Positions 50,901 to 62,800 of a stretch of 64,000 nucleotides of DNA are shown piece after piece; the first letter of the stretch is position 1; each line of letters opens with the position of its first letter. The notes beneath the pieces are model-generated. The model was not told the origin of the DNA, did no database searches, and saw only the letters and a program-made list of their open reading frames with translations. The translations under genes were made by a program, and so were the position numbers. The stretch is from Formicarius rufipectus (lineage: Eukaryota > Chordata > Aves > Passeriformes > Formicariidae): NCBI GenBank assembly GCA_013399695.1, contig VXAU01000760.1, positions 1,054,001-1,118,000 on the forward strand, in the 5' to 3' direction.

Positions 50901-51580
50901 ACCACGATGTGAGTATACTCCTATCTTTCTTCACATAGGTGGTGGCCCCTGCTGAGTATGTAAACAGAAATGCAACCAAGTGTTGGCTGTGAGAAATGAG
51001 GAAATAAATTATTTAAACAGCACCAGGAGTTCGGGTGAACCAGACTGTGTTCTGGCACTGATGTCTTTTCTGAGTTCTGTAAAAGGAAAACCCTACAGCA
51101 TTCAGAACAAGAAATTCCTTCAGACTTCCCCTTTTTAATAACTAATAATGTATATATTTTTAAAATGGTTGTATTTTGCTCTTGAGGAGACAGAACAGGC
51201 AGTGATATTGTTACATACGTGGGACTGAGGAATTCCAACATTATGTTCAATTCAATCAGTCAATGTATCACAAAAATACGTATCTGCAACTGAAAATGCT
51301 ACTCTGATGTCTCCTTCTTATCTATAAACATTGGATTTCATCTGTTGTCCTTGAAACTGGGAGGGCGATAGATGGGAGAAAACTTCAGTAGCTTGTTGAA
51401 ATACAGAAAGACAGGCAAAACCTGTGATAGATTTAAAGCTTTTGTACTCCTTCACTCCAGCACTGCTCTTGGTGCACTTGCTCTTTTTCCCAGACCTATG
51501 TGGGGCTTTTCTCTCTTTCATTTGAAGAAGTTTCCTCTGAAGTACTAAGATTTATTCAAGAAATTATTACAGGGAGAGGA

Positions 51581-51652
51581 GAAAAAAACAAACAAAAAAA
51601 ACCCAACCAAACAAAAAAACCCAAACAACAACACCAAAAAAACCCCCACAAC
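51581..51652. repeat. A/C low-complexity array
   Basis: A-runs separated by C, CC or CCC, ending in 'ccccca'. It is the second long array in the A/C orientation. Confidence 0.9.
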
Positions 51653-52624
51653 CTTACATTGTTTTATTTATTTACATTATTATATCTTTTAAAAGAAAAC
51701 CTTGAAATATATCACCTGGAATTCTTCAAAATGCTAATCCTACTGCAGCCCTATAAAGGGGAAGTTGTTGGTATTTTAGGCCATCTCTTCAGTTTGGTTG
51801 CTGATTTCTGATTTATTTGTAAATTGCTCATCCTCACCCCCATGCAAGGAGAGATTGATCTCATCCCAAAATTTGACACAATTCTGGCAATAATTGAGGT
51901 GATTAGTGATAGCCATCAGTTTTACCCTTCAGAATAAAATGTGGCAAGTGAATAAAGCCTGATGGCATGGCTGTGCAAAATTTCATTTAACAGCTCATTG
52001 CAGGCAGGCCAAGTTGGATTGCCAAATATATCAAATCACTTTTATGGATCTAAGCTGTCTACCTCCTGATTTTCTTAATCGTAAATGGTATAACAGATAT
52101 TGCTATAGTTTTCCCATGCATTGTAAAAGGAAAGTGTTTTAAATAAGGAGCAGAGCAAGCTGATTTGTTTGGTTAAGTTTACAGGTATAGGTTGTATGTA
52201 CTCCAGATGTTTGCACACATTCTCAAAGTCCTAGGGCCCTTTGTTTCTCCAGCATCCACTCTGAATCTCCAAACACACCCAGTCAGTAGGCAGTTGCTGT
52301 CAATCAGTTACTAAAAGGGGCTCATCTGTTATATTTATGTATTTTTCATCCAAGAATGAATAGTTTTTGCTGTGCTGTTTTCAATTCCAGATACGAGGAA
52401 ATAGGTCAGAGTACAAGCTGCTTGCTCTGCTTACAGCTCCCACTGTGGTTCTGACTTTTAGTACATGGGATAACAGGAAAGGGGAGTAATGGAATTAAAA
52501 GACAAAAATGAATCTATCCCTGTCTTTTTGGACCTAAAGTTTTACCTGGATTTTTATCATAGATCCAATCTATGTATCTATAATAATACATAGTTATTTC
52601 TGCCTTGCCAGTCTAATGATTAAG

Positions 52625-52765
52625 ATCTCTAACACACTTACTATGCATGTTCTGGGAGGTAAGGAGGTGCTATTATCCCTGTCTGAAAGAAGAGGAGATG
52701 AAGCACAAAGAAGGGAAGTGATTTGATTAAGATGACACATGAAGTTTATGGTGAATTTGGGATGG
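52625..52765 (-). mobile_element. MIR-type SINE relic, minus orientation
   Basis: Read on the plus strand, this follows the reverse complement of MIR in order: 'gggaggtaaggaggtgctat', 'tattatcc', 'aggagatgaagcacaaagaa', 'gggaagtgatttg', 'aagatgacaca' and then 'gtgaatttgggat'. These correspond to the familiar MIR blocks (atgaggtaggtactattatt, gatgaggaaactgaggcaca, gaggttaagtaacttg, aaggtcacaca, ...gggattcgaac). MIRs are tRNA-derived SINEs that were active early in amniote or mammalian ancestry and survive as old relics in birds. No intact Pol III promoter is expected or seen. Confidence 0.8.
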
Positions 52766-53967
52766 TGTCATAGAACAATTCAGTTTGATTCTGCTTTAGA
52801 CAGTTCTCAAGCTCAAGAGCTCAAAAGCCCCACTCAGCTCCTACTGATGGTAGTCGTGGTTTTATCATCAGTCTTGAGGAGGATATTGGTATGTTCAAGA
52901 AAATTCTGAATGCACCTTTACAGCTACCCTGAGATTTTCGGCTCCAATGTATGCCCTGTGGTATTATTCCTAACCATATTCCTCTCCAGTTGTTTTGGCA
53001 TAGGTGGATTAAGGAGGTGGCCCTACAGAATTTGGTTTAGAAATTCCAGCACTGCAGTGGAGGGCAGTGGTTGCATCACAATATTAATTTTGACACTTCC
53101 ATACCCTTGAGTAAAAAAATGTGTTCAGAAGGAGTTCTTTAAGTGGCTATATAAATGTAGCAGGCTGAATGTTGTGATATACCTGTGTACTAATACAATA
53201 ACTTAGCTGCTCAAATATTCGGTTATTTCTCTTTGTAATGGATAAACTCTCAGTTGGCTATTAGAAAGATAAGGATTGACACCAACAGCTTTTGCAGAGT
53301 ATGAACAGGAAAAAAAAAAGAACACAATAGGAGAAATGGCACTAATTTATTGTCACAAAGGGATTGGAAACTGTAGATTTCCAGGATTCTCATTTGCACC
53401 TACTTCCAATCTATGAGGCTCTGAATAATCATCAGAATCATGCCTTGATATTGAAGAATCTCCAGTTCTACTCTTCTAGACCAGGTTAATCCTGAATGAA
53501 ATGCCAATAGTTTGATTGAGTATTGTTTATTGAAATGACCTTCGTTTCTTAGTAGCAGCATGATTTGTCAGTTTTATTAGAAAATTTCACTTTGTGTGAG
53601 TTTAGTAGACTGTCTTCTGGTGTTACAAATGTGAAATCTCACTCTAGGAATGGAAATTAATGTGGGAAAGTTCACATGGGGTTCAGTACAATTGCCATAT
53701 AATGCTTAACCCAACCAAATTAACTTCTCACACTGTAAAAATTCTTAAATTCAAAGGATTTTTCAATATTCTGCAAGCTGGAGGCTCTTCAGAGCTAAGA
53801 GAGCAAACCCAGAATGTACTTGTATGACCAAAAAAAAAAAAGGGCAACAAAATCAGGGATCCATAAATTAGAGTTCAAATTAATTTTGGCATTGAGTAGT
53901 CCACTGGACAGGAATTTCTGGGCTATTCAGTTTTAATTTGAAAATAATAAAAAAAAATAACATTTCT

Positions 53968-53984
53968 CCCCCCCTTGCCCCCCC
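53968..53984 (-). other. Minus-strand G-quadruplex motif
   Basis: Seven C, then ttg, then seven C on the plus strand give G7-CAA-G7 on the minus strand. Each G7 can supply two G3 runs, which satisfies the four-run G-quadruplex pattern with loops of 1, 3 and 1. It directly follows an A/T-only stretch. Confidence 0.6.
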
Positions 53985-54210
53985 AAATTATTGCTTTTGG
54001 AATTGGTAGAATATCTTATACATGCATAAAAATGCATATCAGGAGAGCTCAATTCTGCCAGTACATGATGCTCCAAAAGAGGAACACAGCATTACTGTTT
54101 ACACAGGTTGGTGCTTAGAGGTTTAAAAGTGAACTTTAGTTTACATAAGTGGCACAGTTTCTCAAATGATAAATATAAATTTATAAGTGATAATATAAAG
54201 TCTTGTAGCC

Positions 54211-54227
54211 TTATTTTTTTTTTTTTC
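54211..54227. repeat. T homopolymer
   Basis: About 15 T ending in CAG, so it can also be read as a polypyrimidine tract plus splice acceptor. I see no supporting donor or coding exon. Confidence 0.85.
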
Positions 54228-56019
54228 AGAGAAATGAAGATTTATGACCTTAAGCTGTTTATGAGTAAATATAGGAAGAGATATTTCAGGCATTTTTGTC
54301 TTAATAATTATTGCCCCTCTTCAGTTGCACTCAGACAGTCTGGTCTCAGAAATGGAACAAATGTCGTGGAATGAAAGTGTTTGGTACAGAGGGTTATTGC
54401 TAATGTATCCTGTTTAGGAAAATGTGGGATTATATGTTCAGTCCTCACCAGGCTCGAGGCTACCAATAGTGATGTCTAAACAATGGGAAAATATCTGTTG
54501 GGGCTTTTATGGATTGGTTGCACATAGTCTGTAAATTTAGTCAACCTTCACTTGTCCTGCTTCTTACAAAGCTACTTATTTCTTTTTGGATGTTATTTGT
54601 GTACAAATACTCAGTGTCCATCTTAAAGTCTAGGTGAATTTGTTCATAGCTCTGTGTATCTCATCTTGTGCACCCTGCTTTTAGAAAGAAAAAAAATAGG
54701 AAGAAATAGTAAGAAAAGACATTCAGTTCTCTGTATAATAATCAATATAGACACCTTAGATATGAAACAACTCTTATTCAAGAGTTAACACAGAGCTTGT
54801 TTTTATAAAGAGCCTGAAGTCTGCAATGCCAATTGAATACCGGCTTGTAGATGAATACTGAAAAACATTGTGACTGATGTGAGCTATAAACAAGACCTTC
54901 TGGATTCTGTACAATTTTTCATTATCTATCCAGTCACTAGTAAATGAAGTTATATGAGTCAGGTGGTAATTAGGAACAGGCATACTCACTTTTTCATATT
55001 TAGAATTTTCTTGAACATTCTCTTTAGAAAGGACTAGAAGGAATGATTATAGGAAGGGCTGAATAACAGGGAGGGGGAAATTATTTGAGTTTTTATTTAA
55101 AAGTAAGCAAAATAAGAAAACGTTCTCCTAGTCCATAAATTGCTTTTTGAACTCTTATTGAAGTACATTTTCTTCTTTTGAATTTAGATCTGCATTATAG
55201 GATTTTATGCACTACTTCCTGCTATGTGCTTTGCAGATCAATCCTAAAACCAATTATTCCTAAATGTATCCACAAAAAGACGCCTGTAAGAGAAAGTGAG
55301 CTACACCTCATAATATTTTTTACTGGGCTTATTAGTATTTCAGAAGCTCTATTTGCTCAAATAGAAGGGCATCTCTCAAATGTAACTTCAAAGAGAGCTT
55401 ATAGGATTTTTCTTCCTGACTCATTACAATTGTAGTCTGCAACCATGTAGAAAATGTTACTTGAAGTGTAAAAGCAAAAAAATATTGTCTTGAACTGCGC
55501 ATGATGCATTGGGCAGGCTCTCAAAGCCAGTTAACAAGGTTTATCTCCTCCTTAAATTGTTAATAATCTGACTGAAAGGATTTAAAACTGATTTTTCCTC
55601 CCCTCTCCAACTTTAATTTGTGGTGTTCATAGAGGGCATTCATGTTCCTCTAAATGGCACAGCAGTCTGGGGCGCTCTGTGCTTTTGTCTTAGATAGTTT
55701 TTAGTAAACCAGGTACTTGTTTTGTTGAAGGGTCTGCTGAGCTAATCCCTGAATTGACCAGTGGGAGACAAAATGTGGGGGCCCTGGAGGGGGGATGGAG
55801 ATGTGGAAGACACGAAATAACGAGATGTCCACAGAGACAAGGAAGAGGGAAATGTTTCCAGTTGTTTTTGTTGCTGAAGGAGAGAGAATCTTTGACAGAT
55901 GACCTTGGCATCAGTTGCTCAGAGGACACCAAAAACAGTCTTGGTTTGGCTGTGGTTGGCAAGAAAAGCAGATAGTGCTCCTATAGACCTAGTCCTATAG
56001 ACTCCTTGTTCTTTGCTAC

Positions 56020-56032
56020 AGGTCAGAGGTCA
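56020..56032 (+). promoter_or_regulatory. Perfect DR1 nuclear-receptor element
   Basis: aggtcagaggtca is two perfect AGGTCA half-sites in direct repeat with a 1-bp spacer. DR1 is the class bound by PPAR/RXR, HNF4 and COUP-TF dimers. It lies 24 bp before a perfect 8-bp inverted repeat. The motif is certain. Occupancy is unknown. Confidence 0.6.
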
Positions 56033-56056
56033 GTTTGGCAGTGCTGACTGGCAGGA

Positions 56057-56076
56057 GTCACTGAACTATCAGTGAC
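56057..56076. other. 8-bp perfect inverted repeat next to DR1
   Basis: gtcactga and tcagtgac flank the 4-nt loop acta. It begins 24 bp after the DR1 element. Confidence 0.55.
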
Positions 56077-56287
56077 CAGCAAATTATTTATCACCGTAAG
56101 TATCTATTGAAAAACAGCAACCTATAACTGAAAAATTTGCTCAAAGTCTGCAAATAGCAGTTGGATCACAGAAAGGATTGTATTGAGGGCATAACATCAA
56201 GGATTAAAAGCTCTTAAATCTCAAACTGCCCTGCTTAACAGAGGGGCATATTAATGTTTTTTAAGATTTTATAAGAATCATCGTGTG

Positions 56288-56363
56288 TGGTGGGTTTTTT
56301 GTTTGTTTGTGGGGTTTTTGTTTTTTTTGGTTGTTTTTTGTTTTGTTTTTCTTTTTTTTTTTC
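56288..56363. repeat. T/G low-complexity array
   Basis: GTGGTGGG leads into (GTTT)n, GGGG and further T-runs, ending in CAG. Confidence 0.9.
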
Positions 56364-59300
56364 AGGGAGGCTGAAGGAGTTTTAAAGTGCGGTTTAAATC
56401 TGGTTTCAAGTATTTTAGACTAAATAAATACGATGAAATTTTGTCCATCCTGTGCTCAATAGCTTGTCACAAAAAAATTTGACAGCAGTATATATTAAAG
56501 TAATAGTTATACTGAGGACAAAAGGTCCTGAATTTACTGAGTAAAAGCTGAAATCTCACTATGATATGAGCTCCAGTCAGGTATTCTTCATGGCCTGCCT
56601 GGCATAGAGCAGTCAGAGGGACAGTAGGAAAGAAGCTGAGGATGTGGAGAGGCTTTAGAGGATGCCTTTAGATCCTGTTGAGGACTAGAAGAAAGATGGA
56701 TTCCTAGGTGTAAATAGAGCCTACTGTTTTGTTAGGGAAGTGTGAGAATTTCAGACATAAGCCCACAGAAGTGAGATTTCACAGGTTAAATACGAATACA
56801 TTTTTGCATAAACAGAGAAATAATACTGCTGTGTGTGAATACAAACATGTTCAACTGGCCTTTAAGTCCTGAAGCTAAAACTGACTGATTTGTTGTTCAA
56901 GGGAGTGAAAAATAAAAACTATCTAATCCTAAAATCTTCATAGAAAAAAATACATCTCCATCAATAATGTAACAATTTATGACAAGTAATAAAGTAAGGA
57001 AATAAAAAAAAACCCCTCTCCTTTCTCTGTCCATATTTTTAGCCTGACAGTGTTCCTTCAAAGAGAGGCTTTTCCAACAAGTCTGCAGAAAGCCTGCTGT
57101 GAGGAGAGGGTGAGCACCAAGGGAACGTCAGGGCCAGGGTATCCGTCTGTGTTACAGGCCAGCAGATTTATGAGTTGAAGTCTGTCCTTATCAGGTGGAT
57201 CTGTTTTGTAGCTCCAGTATTCAAATGACTAGCTCTGGACAAATCCTTACTCTGCTGAGAACATTAAAATGTCATAGAGTTTAATACAGAGCAATTGGAG
57301 AGAACTCTACTTGAGAAAGAGATAGAGTGAAATTCCTAAACCAGATTTTAAGACTGCTGTGAACTCTTTTTGTCTGTCTTGAATAAGTGTGTTCCGCTTT
57401 AATGAGATTATTTTGAGGCTCCCATCAGGTTTTATGTGCAATTTTCTGCTGGTTTTACAACAAAGACTTCTTTCTGTTTTTCAATAGAATTTCCTTTCTA
57501 TTGGGTTAACAGTAATGTCTTTATAGCTGATCAAATGTAGTCAAGTTAACTGACACATAAATTATTATAAACAGTTATTGTCTTGGTTTATGTATTTCAA
57601 TTATGTTGATATTTATTTTGTTCTTTGGCTGCCTCTTCAAGTTTTTCCTTAGTAGTTCTTGCAGTCCTTTCACCATCCCAGGTTAGTTGCACTGGAGCAT
57701 TTTAGTGATATTATTTCCCTGCTGCATCCTGTCCTTCTGTGGGAGGAAAAAGGAATGAGAAACTATTCAGGAGGCAGGAAAAAAAGGAGAAGGGTGAAGG
57801 GAACTTATAGCTTAGCATCATTTGCATACCCCATAAAACAGTTCAACCAGGTCCACTCTCAGTGGTTATGAAAGAAAAATAACACACATCTTAATTTTGT
57901 ACTTCAGCCCTTTTTTCTCCCAAGAGAAAGAAGGTTATTGTAATTCCAGCTTAGTGGAAATATGTAAGGCTTTTACTCATCTTGTGTATAAAACTGATAA
58001 CCCATGCAGTTGGGACTGCTTACTTATTTCTTATTAATTCATTTCGGTTTTTATGAGTCAACTGAGTATTCAGCATTTGTAAAGTGATTCTGGAAAATTA
58101 TTTTGCATAAGTAATAGTAAACACTGGCGTTGCTTCCTGGCAGGGAATGAAAATGATTCATGCAATTCCCAGTGGCCTAATGAGCAGAAACAGGGACTGG
58201 AGCCATGAATAGCTCATTGGCTGAAGTTTGGCAGCAGAAAAAGCCATGTTGATCAGCTGTGCCTTCACCAGCAGGTACCTCCTGAATCAGTGGGAATTAC
58301 TTACCGTGAGGTGTAGAGGGGCACAGAGGGAAGATTTGGCAGACAAATGTGGAGCAGGGGGAGATGGAGTAAGAAGAAAACCTCATACCTGGAAAAGAAA
58401 ATTAGCTGTAAACAGTGTTCTGCTTTCTCCTATGAATTTATCAAGATTTGCAACAGTGCCAAAAAGTTTTATATTCTGTGAAGCGCTCCAGCAAGCTTCT
58501 CCAGTACGCCTAAGATTTTACAGCCTATGCAAATTCAGTTCTCCTCAGTCTGCCAAGTCCCTGGTATTTAAACGGGACCCCATTACTTCAAACAATTTCA
58601 CTGTCAGCCATTACACAGGAAATTCTTCCTCTTTCTCTTGTTTGTTTTTAAGCAAATCCAGTTTCAACTTAATTGTAATTTAGACTTTTCTCTTCAAAAA
58701 TCAGCAATTGAGCCAATGAAAGCACTCTATAAAAACATAAATAACAGAGGTAATCAGATACTGAAAATAAAATACATGAAACAAAATCTCATCAAGCAGT
58801 GAACTGACACAATTTTCTCATTTCTCTTTTTGTTTCCCAACAGCTCGATTGCCAGATGACTCATCTGCTTGGATTTAAAATAAGATGTGTTTCTGTAGAT
58901 TCCCTTCTATCACTGCCTTTTGTCAATGTGATTCAGGGAGTTTTCAAAAAAGCTGTGCAACTTAGAACAGTTTACAGTTTCTATTGCACTGTTGGGATAT
59001 TTTGTTTTCCTTCCATCCAGTGTTATTGTTTCAGTATTTGTGCTATGATGCAAAGACCATTACAGAGGATGTGTTTCCATTGACTGCAAGAAACTTTCTA
59101 TGAGCCTTTCAGAAATCTTTGGTTCATTCTGTCAACTTCAGACCCAGAATGGGGGTCTTTTAACCCTTCTATATATCCTGTTTGTTGTATCTACAGAATC
59201 TCTCACTTCAGGTCCAAAAGAAAATACATGAATGCTTATTCTGTTTAAGCACTTGATTAAGTGCATCTGAGTGGATGCTCTCAATCAGACTCAAAGGAAT

Positions 59301-59977
59301 CAGATCCTTCCAGAAGAAGGAAGATCACTGCTCTGAGCCAGGCTGACAGGGGAGGGCTGTGGGTACAGAATGTGTTTCTGCGACCTAAAGTGTATCCACT
59401 TCCCTCTAATACTCGGGAAAATAACAATGCAAAGAAATAATTTTTGTCTAAACTCCTGTGTGATTTCAAAGGGAAATGTCAGTGGCACTTTGGGTGTTTT
59501 GAAAGGCTAATGAATATTAAGGCAATAAGAAATGGAATTGAATAAAGTGAGCCCAGTACTGGTGAGATAAAATACTGAATACAATGGAGAATGGGAGCAA
59601 GCATTGAATAAGAAAGAGTGAGGGGATATAAACACTAATATAGACGGTTTTGCATCTTCCTGCAACACAGGTTGTTTCACATAACTCTGCAGTTTTTTAC
59701 CAGTAATAATGAACAACTGTACTACAAAATGTATGACTGTGCACATAACTACTATGAGAGTTACAGGAAAGACTATTAGTAATGATTATAAACACGTAAA
59801 AAAAATTCCCCTATGCTTTTGCTATCTGCACATGGCAGCCATAATTGGCTCAGTGAGCTCATTATAAAAACAAAATAATTTTGTTTGATCATGATATAAA
59901 TGATACTCTACAGGGACCTCAGCATGTGGTCCCTAAGCCAAGGCCAGTGTGTGAAACCCATGTTCTTCTCCTAGGGT

Positions 59978-60011
59978 GGGGGGAAAAAAAAAAAAAACAA
60001 CACCACCACAA
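59978..60011. repeat. A-run passing into an ACC/AAC-rich stretch
   Basis: G-rich leader (gggtggggg), then about 14 A, then 'caacaccaccacaaaa'. It is low complexity. Confidence 0.85.
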
Positions 60012-60081
60012 AATCATAGCACTCTAAATACCACACCACGACCTTCTAGACTGTCACTTTTTAATGTTGCAGTGTGTAGAA

Positions 60082-60148
60082 ACAGTTATTTCATACAAGA
60101 TAACTGTAAATGTGTTCATAGATTAATTTTTACAGTAGAGTTATCTTG
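60082..60148. other. Nested, mutually exclusive hairpins
   Basis: ataactgt at 60100-60107 can pair upstream with acagttat at 60082-60089. Alternatively, caagataactgtaaa (60096-60110) can pair downstream with tttacagtagagttatcttg (60129-60148), with a 5-nt bulge. The shared middle segment makes the two folds exclusive. Confidence 0.45.
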
Positions 60149-62686
60149 ATTTATTGAGGAGACAATTATGTTTAGTTGGGTCCATTAATAATGAAATATT
60201 CCCATTGGTTTTCCAAATCATTGCCAAACAAATGTAGAAGCTTTTAATTTTCCTGCCTCAAAGGATTGCTTTGCTTTTCCTAAAGGAGATCTTTACAGCC
60301 TCATGATCCCCTGCATAAGAATTTTTTCTCTTCCCCAGGAGGTGTTCTGTAAGACTGCCTGTTAGTTTATAACCCACAGAAATTGAAAATTCTACAACCA
60401 ACCAAGCTAAATATTTGAGACCACAAAGAGATCAGTAACATTTGAAGCAAGTTTGGGCCAATTAACAAGATTAAACCAGTATGGGCCATGCAGAATTGCT
60501 TTGAAAATCATAATTTATCAATGTTAAAACAGAAAGAGGCACTGAGAGGCATTCCCATGGGTAGCTATTCTGTCTATAAAATTATTTGATAATTGCAGAA
60601 AAGATGTAGATCAAGTAGAGATATGTGGATTATATTTGCTAAATCTGTATGGACTCCAAACAGACAGGGAGTGCAATTTGCTGTGTTGGTGCAAAGAAAA
60701 TGCACCATGGATTGTTTAGATTCCTTTTGATTCTTTGATTACCCTTTGGAGAGAAAAGGTCTGGATGCAATTTTAGGTCATGTCCCACAGCGAGTTTTTT
60801 ATTGAACAGTATGTGTAAAAATGAAGTCAAACCCAGTAATAAACTATGGTTACCAAAATCAAGTACAGTGGCTTGTCTTTCTTGTGAAGTGAAGCTGCTC
60901 AGGTAAACAAGAAAGGTGTGTTCCTTCCCTTTACAGGAATATTGAATATCTGGATGATATTTATTGATTGCTGAGCCTGCAAAAAGTTATGGCTGGCAGT
61001 GAGCTGGAGACCACAAATGAGGTCAGGGACATTTCTTTTAGCTTTAACTTGAGGGGTCACTGAGTGCATCTTTAAAATAGCAGCTAATCTCCAGACCTTG
61101 TCTGTATTACAGCACAGAACCCTGGGTTCTTATACTGCAGTGTTGATCCTCGTGGTAAACTGTAGTTAAAAACTTTAAATATTTGCATTGTGAATCTAAC
61201 TCTCATCTCATTCTGTTTGTTGAGTGCATTTAAACACAACAGAACTACCTTTAAGGGTCAATATAAAATTGCTGTATTATAGGTAGCGTTAGTCCCTCGC
61301 TAAGGAAATATTTTTCTCTCTTTGTTGGTTTTTCTAAATTCATCATCAGAAGCATTTTGTGTGAATAAAAGGTTATATATAAAATACTCCGAGTCTGAAA
61401 TGATTCTGCAAAATATAGTCAGCAAAACCTGCCTGAGATTTCTGCAGTATAATCATGCCTTTGGAGCCATGGTACTCAAAAGCAAAATCTGTTCTTTCTT
61501 TGCTTTGTTTTTATTCAGGAGAACAGAGCCATAAGGGTCAAACTTCAGCCTCTTATTTTTATTTCCATCCTCACATTTCAGTGGAAAATAAATCTCTTCA
61601 TTTGAACCACTTAGGGATTTTATTTCCCTTTTTATAATCTTCATTTTTTAATAAATATTATTTTGTTTATTAAATGGCTAAGCTTATATAACAAAATAGC
61701 ACAAAGAGACAGCTAAAGAACTGCAAACACAGAATAATTAGGAGATCAATAAACAGTTCAGTAATTCTGAGATGACTTTGAAGTGACCTTCCAGAATAAA
61801 AAAAAGCCCAAAGCTGTGTAGGACACACAAATCTTAAATGATAGTTACTGTGCCAAAAAAATTTGAGTAGGTTGGTAATGTTGATTTAGCTGTCTTAATT
61901 GTATTGAGCACTGCAAGTCATAGAATAAAAGAGCAGTGGTGAGAACAAAAGAAGCACACAAACTAAAGAAATATTCATGGAAAAAAAAAGAAAGAAACAG
62001 TCAAAGGGAAATAAAATGAAATAAAATAGGTGGTAAGGGCTGAACACAATAAACTAACATTATGGCAATGTTCAACCACTACCTCCTCCATAATTCCAGG
62101 TAAAATATAATCCCATTCTGAAGCATAGTATTTTAAGTGCCTGTATCACTGGTAATGAGGTTAAAAGCCCGGACTCTTTCATAACGATGTGAGAAATGAT
62201 GCCTTGAGCCCTTCCTGTATAAACTTCAATTATGAAGGCCTCCATTTTTTTTTATTTTATTGTATTTTGAGGTTAGTCAGGTGCAGAAGATCCTTCTGCT
62301 TTTATTCTGTACATTTAATGGTTCCTCAAGACTGACAGAAATATTTTTTTTAAATTTTATTTTTTAAAGACACTCAGTGTTACATACACAGAAGGGGCTT
62401 TCACTCCATTTACAATATTTAGTATATAATAAGGATCCTACTTATGGAACACACAAAATTGTGGGAGAAGATATTAGAGTGATGCAACATAAGTGAAGCT
62501 GTAATTCCGTGGAGCCGTGTTCATGTTTCATGTTACTTTATTTTTTTGAAGTGATATTTAAACGCAAAGCTTTGTTCATACTGCTGGTCAGACAGGTACA
62601 TTCCCCTTTACCCTGGTCAGGCTTTATTTTATGAGTGAATTGCTATTCTACTTTTTGACAAATAAGTGAGAAATAGAGACAAAAAG

Positions 62687-62800
62687 TTGTGGGGTTTTTT
62701 TGTTGTTTTTTTTTTTTTGTTTGTTTGTTTGTTTGTTTTTTGTTGTTGTTTTGTTTTTGTTTGTTTTGTTTGCTTGTTTGTTGTTGTTTGTTTTTTTTTT
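62687..62800. repeat. T/G low-complexity array with a clean (TTTG)n core
   Basis: A T-run is followed by at least five consecutive GTTT units, then mixed GTTGTT and TTTTG units. It is the second longest array in the window. Confidence 0.92.

Larger units (their letters stand above)
43398..52624. other. Non-coding sequence
   Basis: GC-richer patches lie at about 43860-44170, 46100-46270 and 47400-47620. A self-complementary TG/TA/CA stretch (gtgtatatacac) lies at about 50430-50453. No coding frame is supported. Confidence 0.65.

Noticed and set aside
58228..58683. Longest open frame in the window (151 codons, plus strand) as a gene
   Set aside because: It opens at a TTG. The first ATG is at 58246. 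There is no domain, signal peptide or family resemblance, and composition is like the flanks. A single frame of this size is expected by chance in 64 kb read in six frames.
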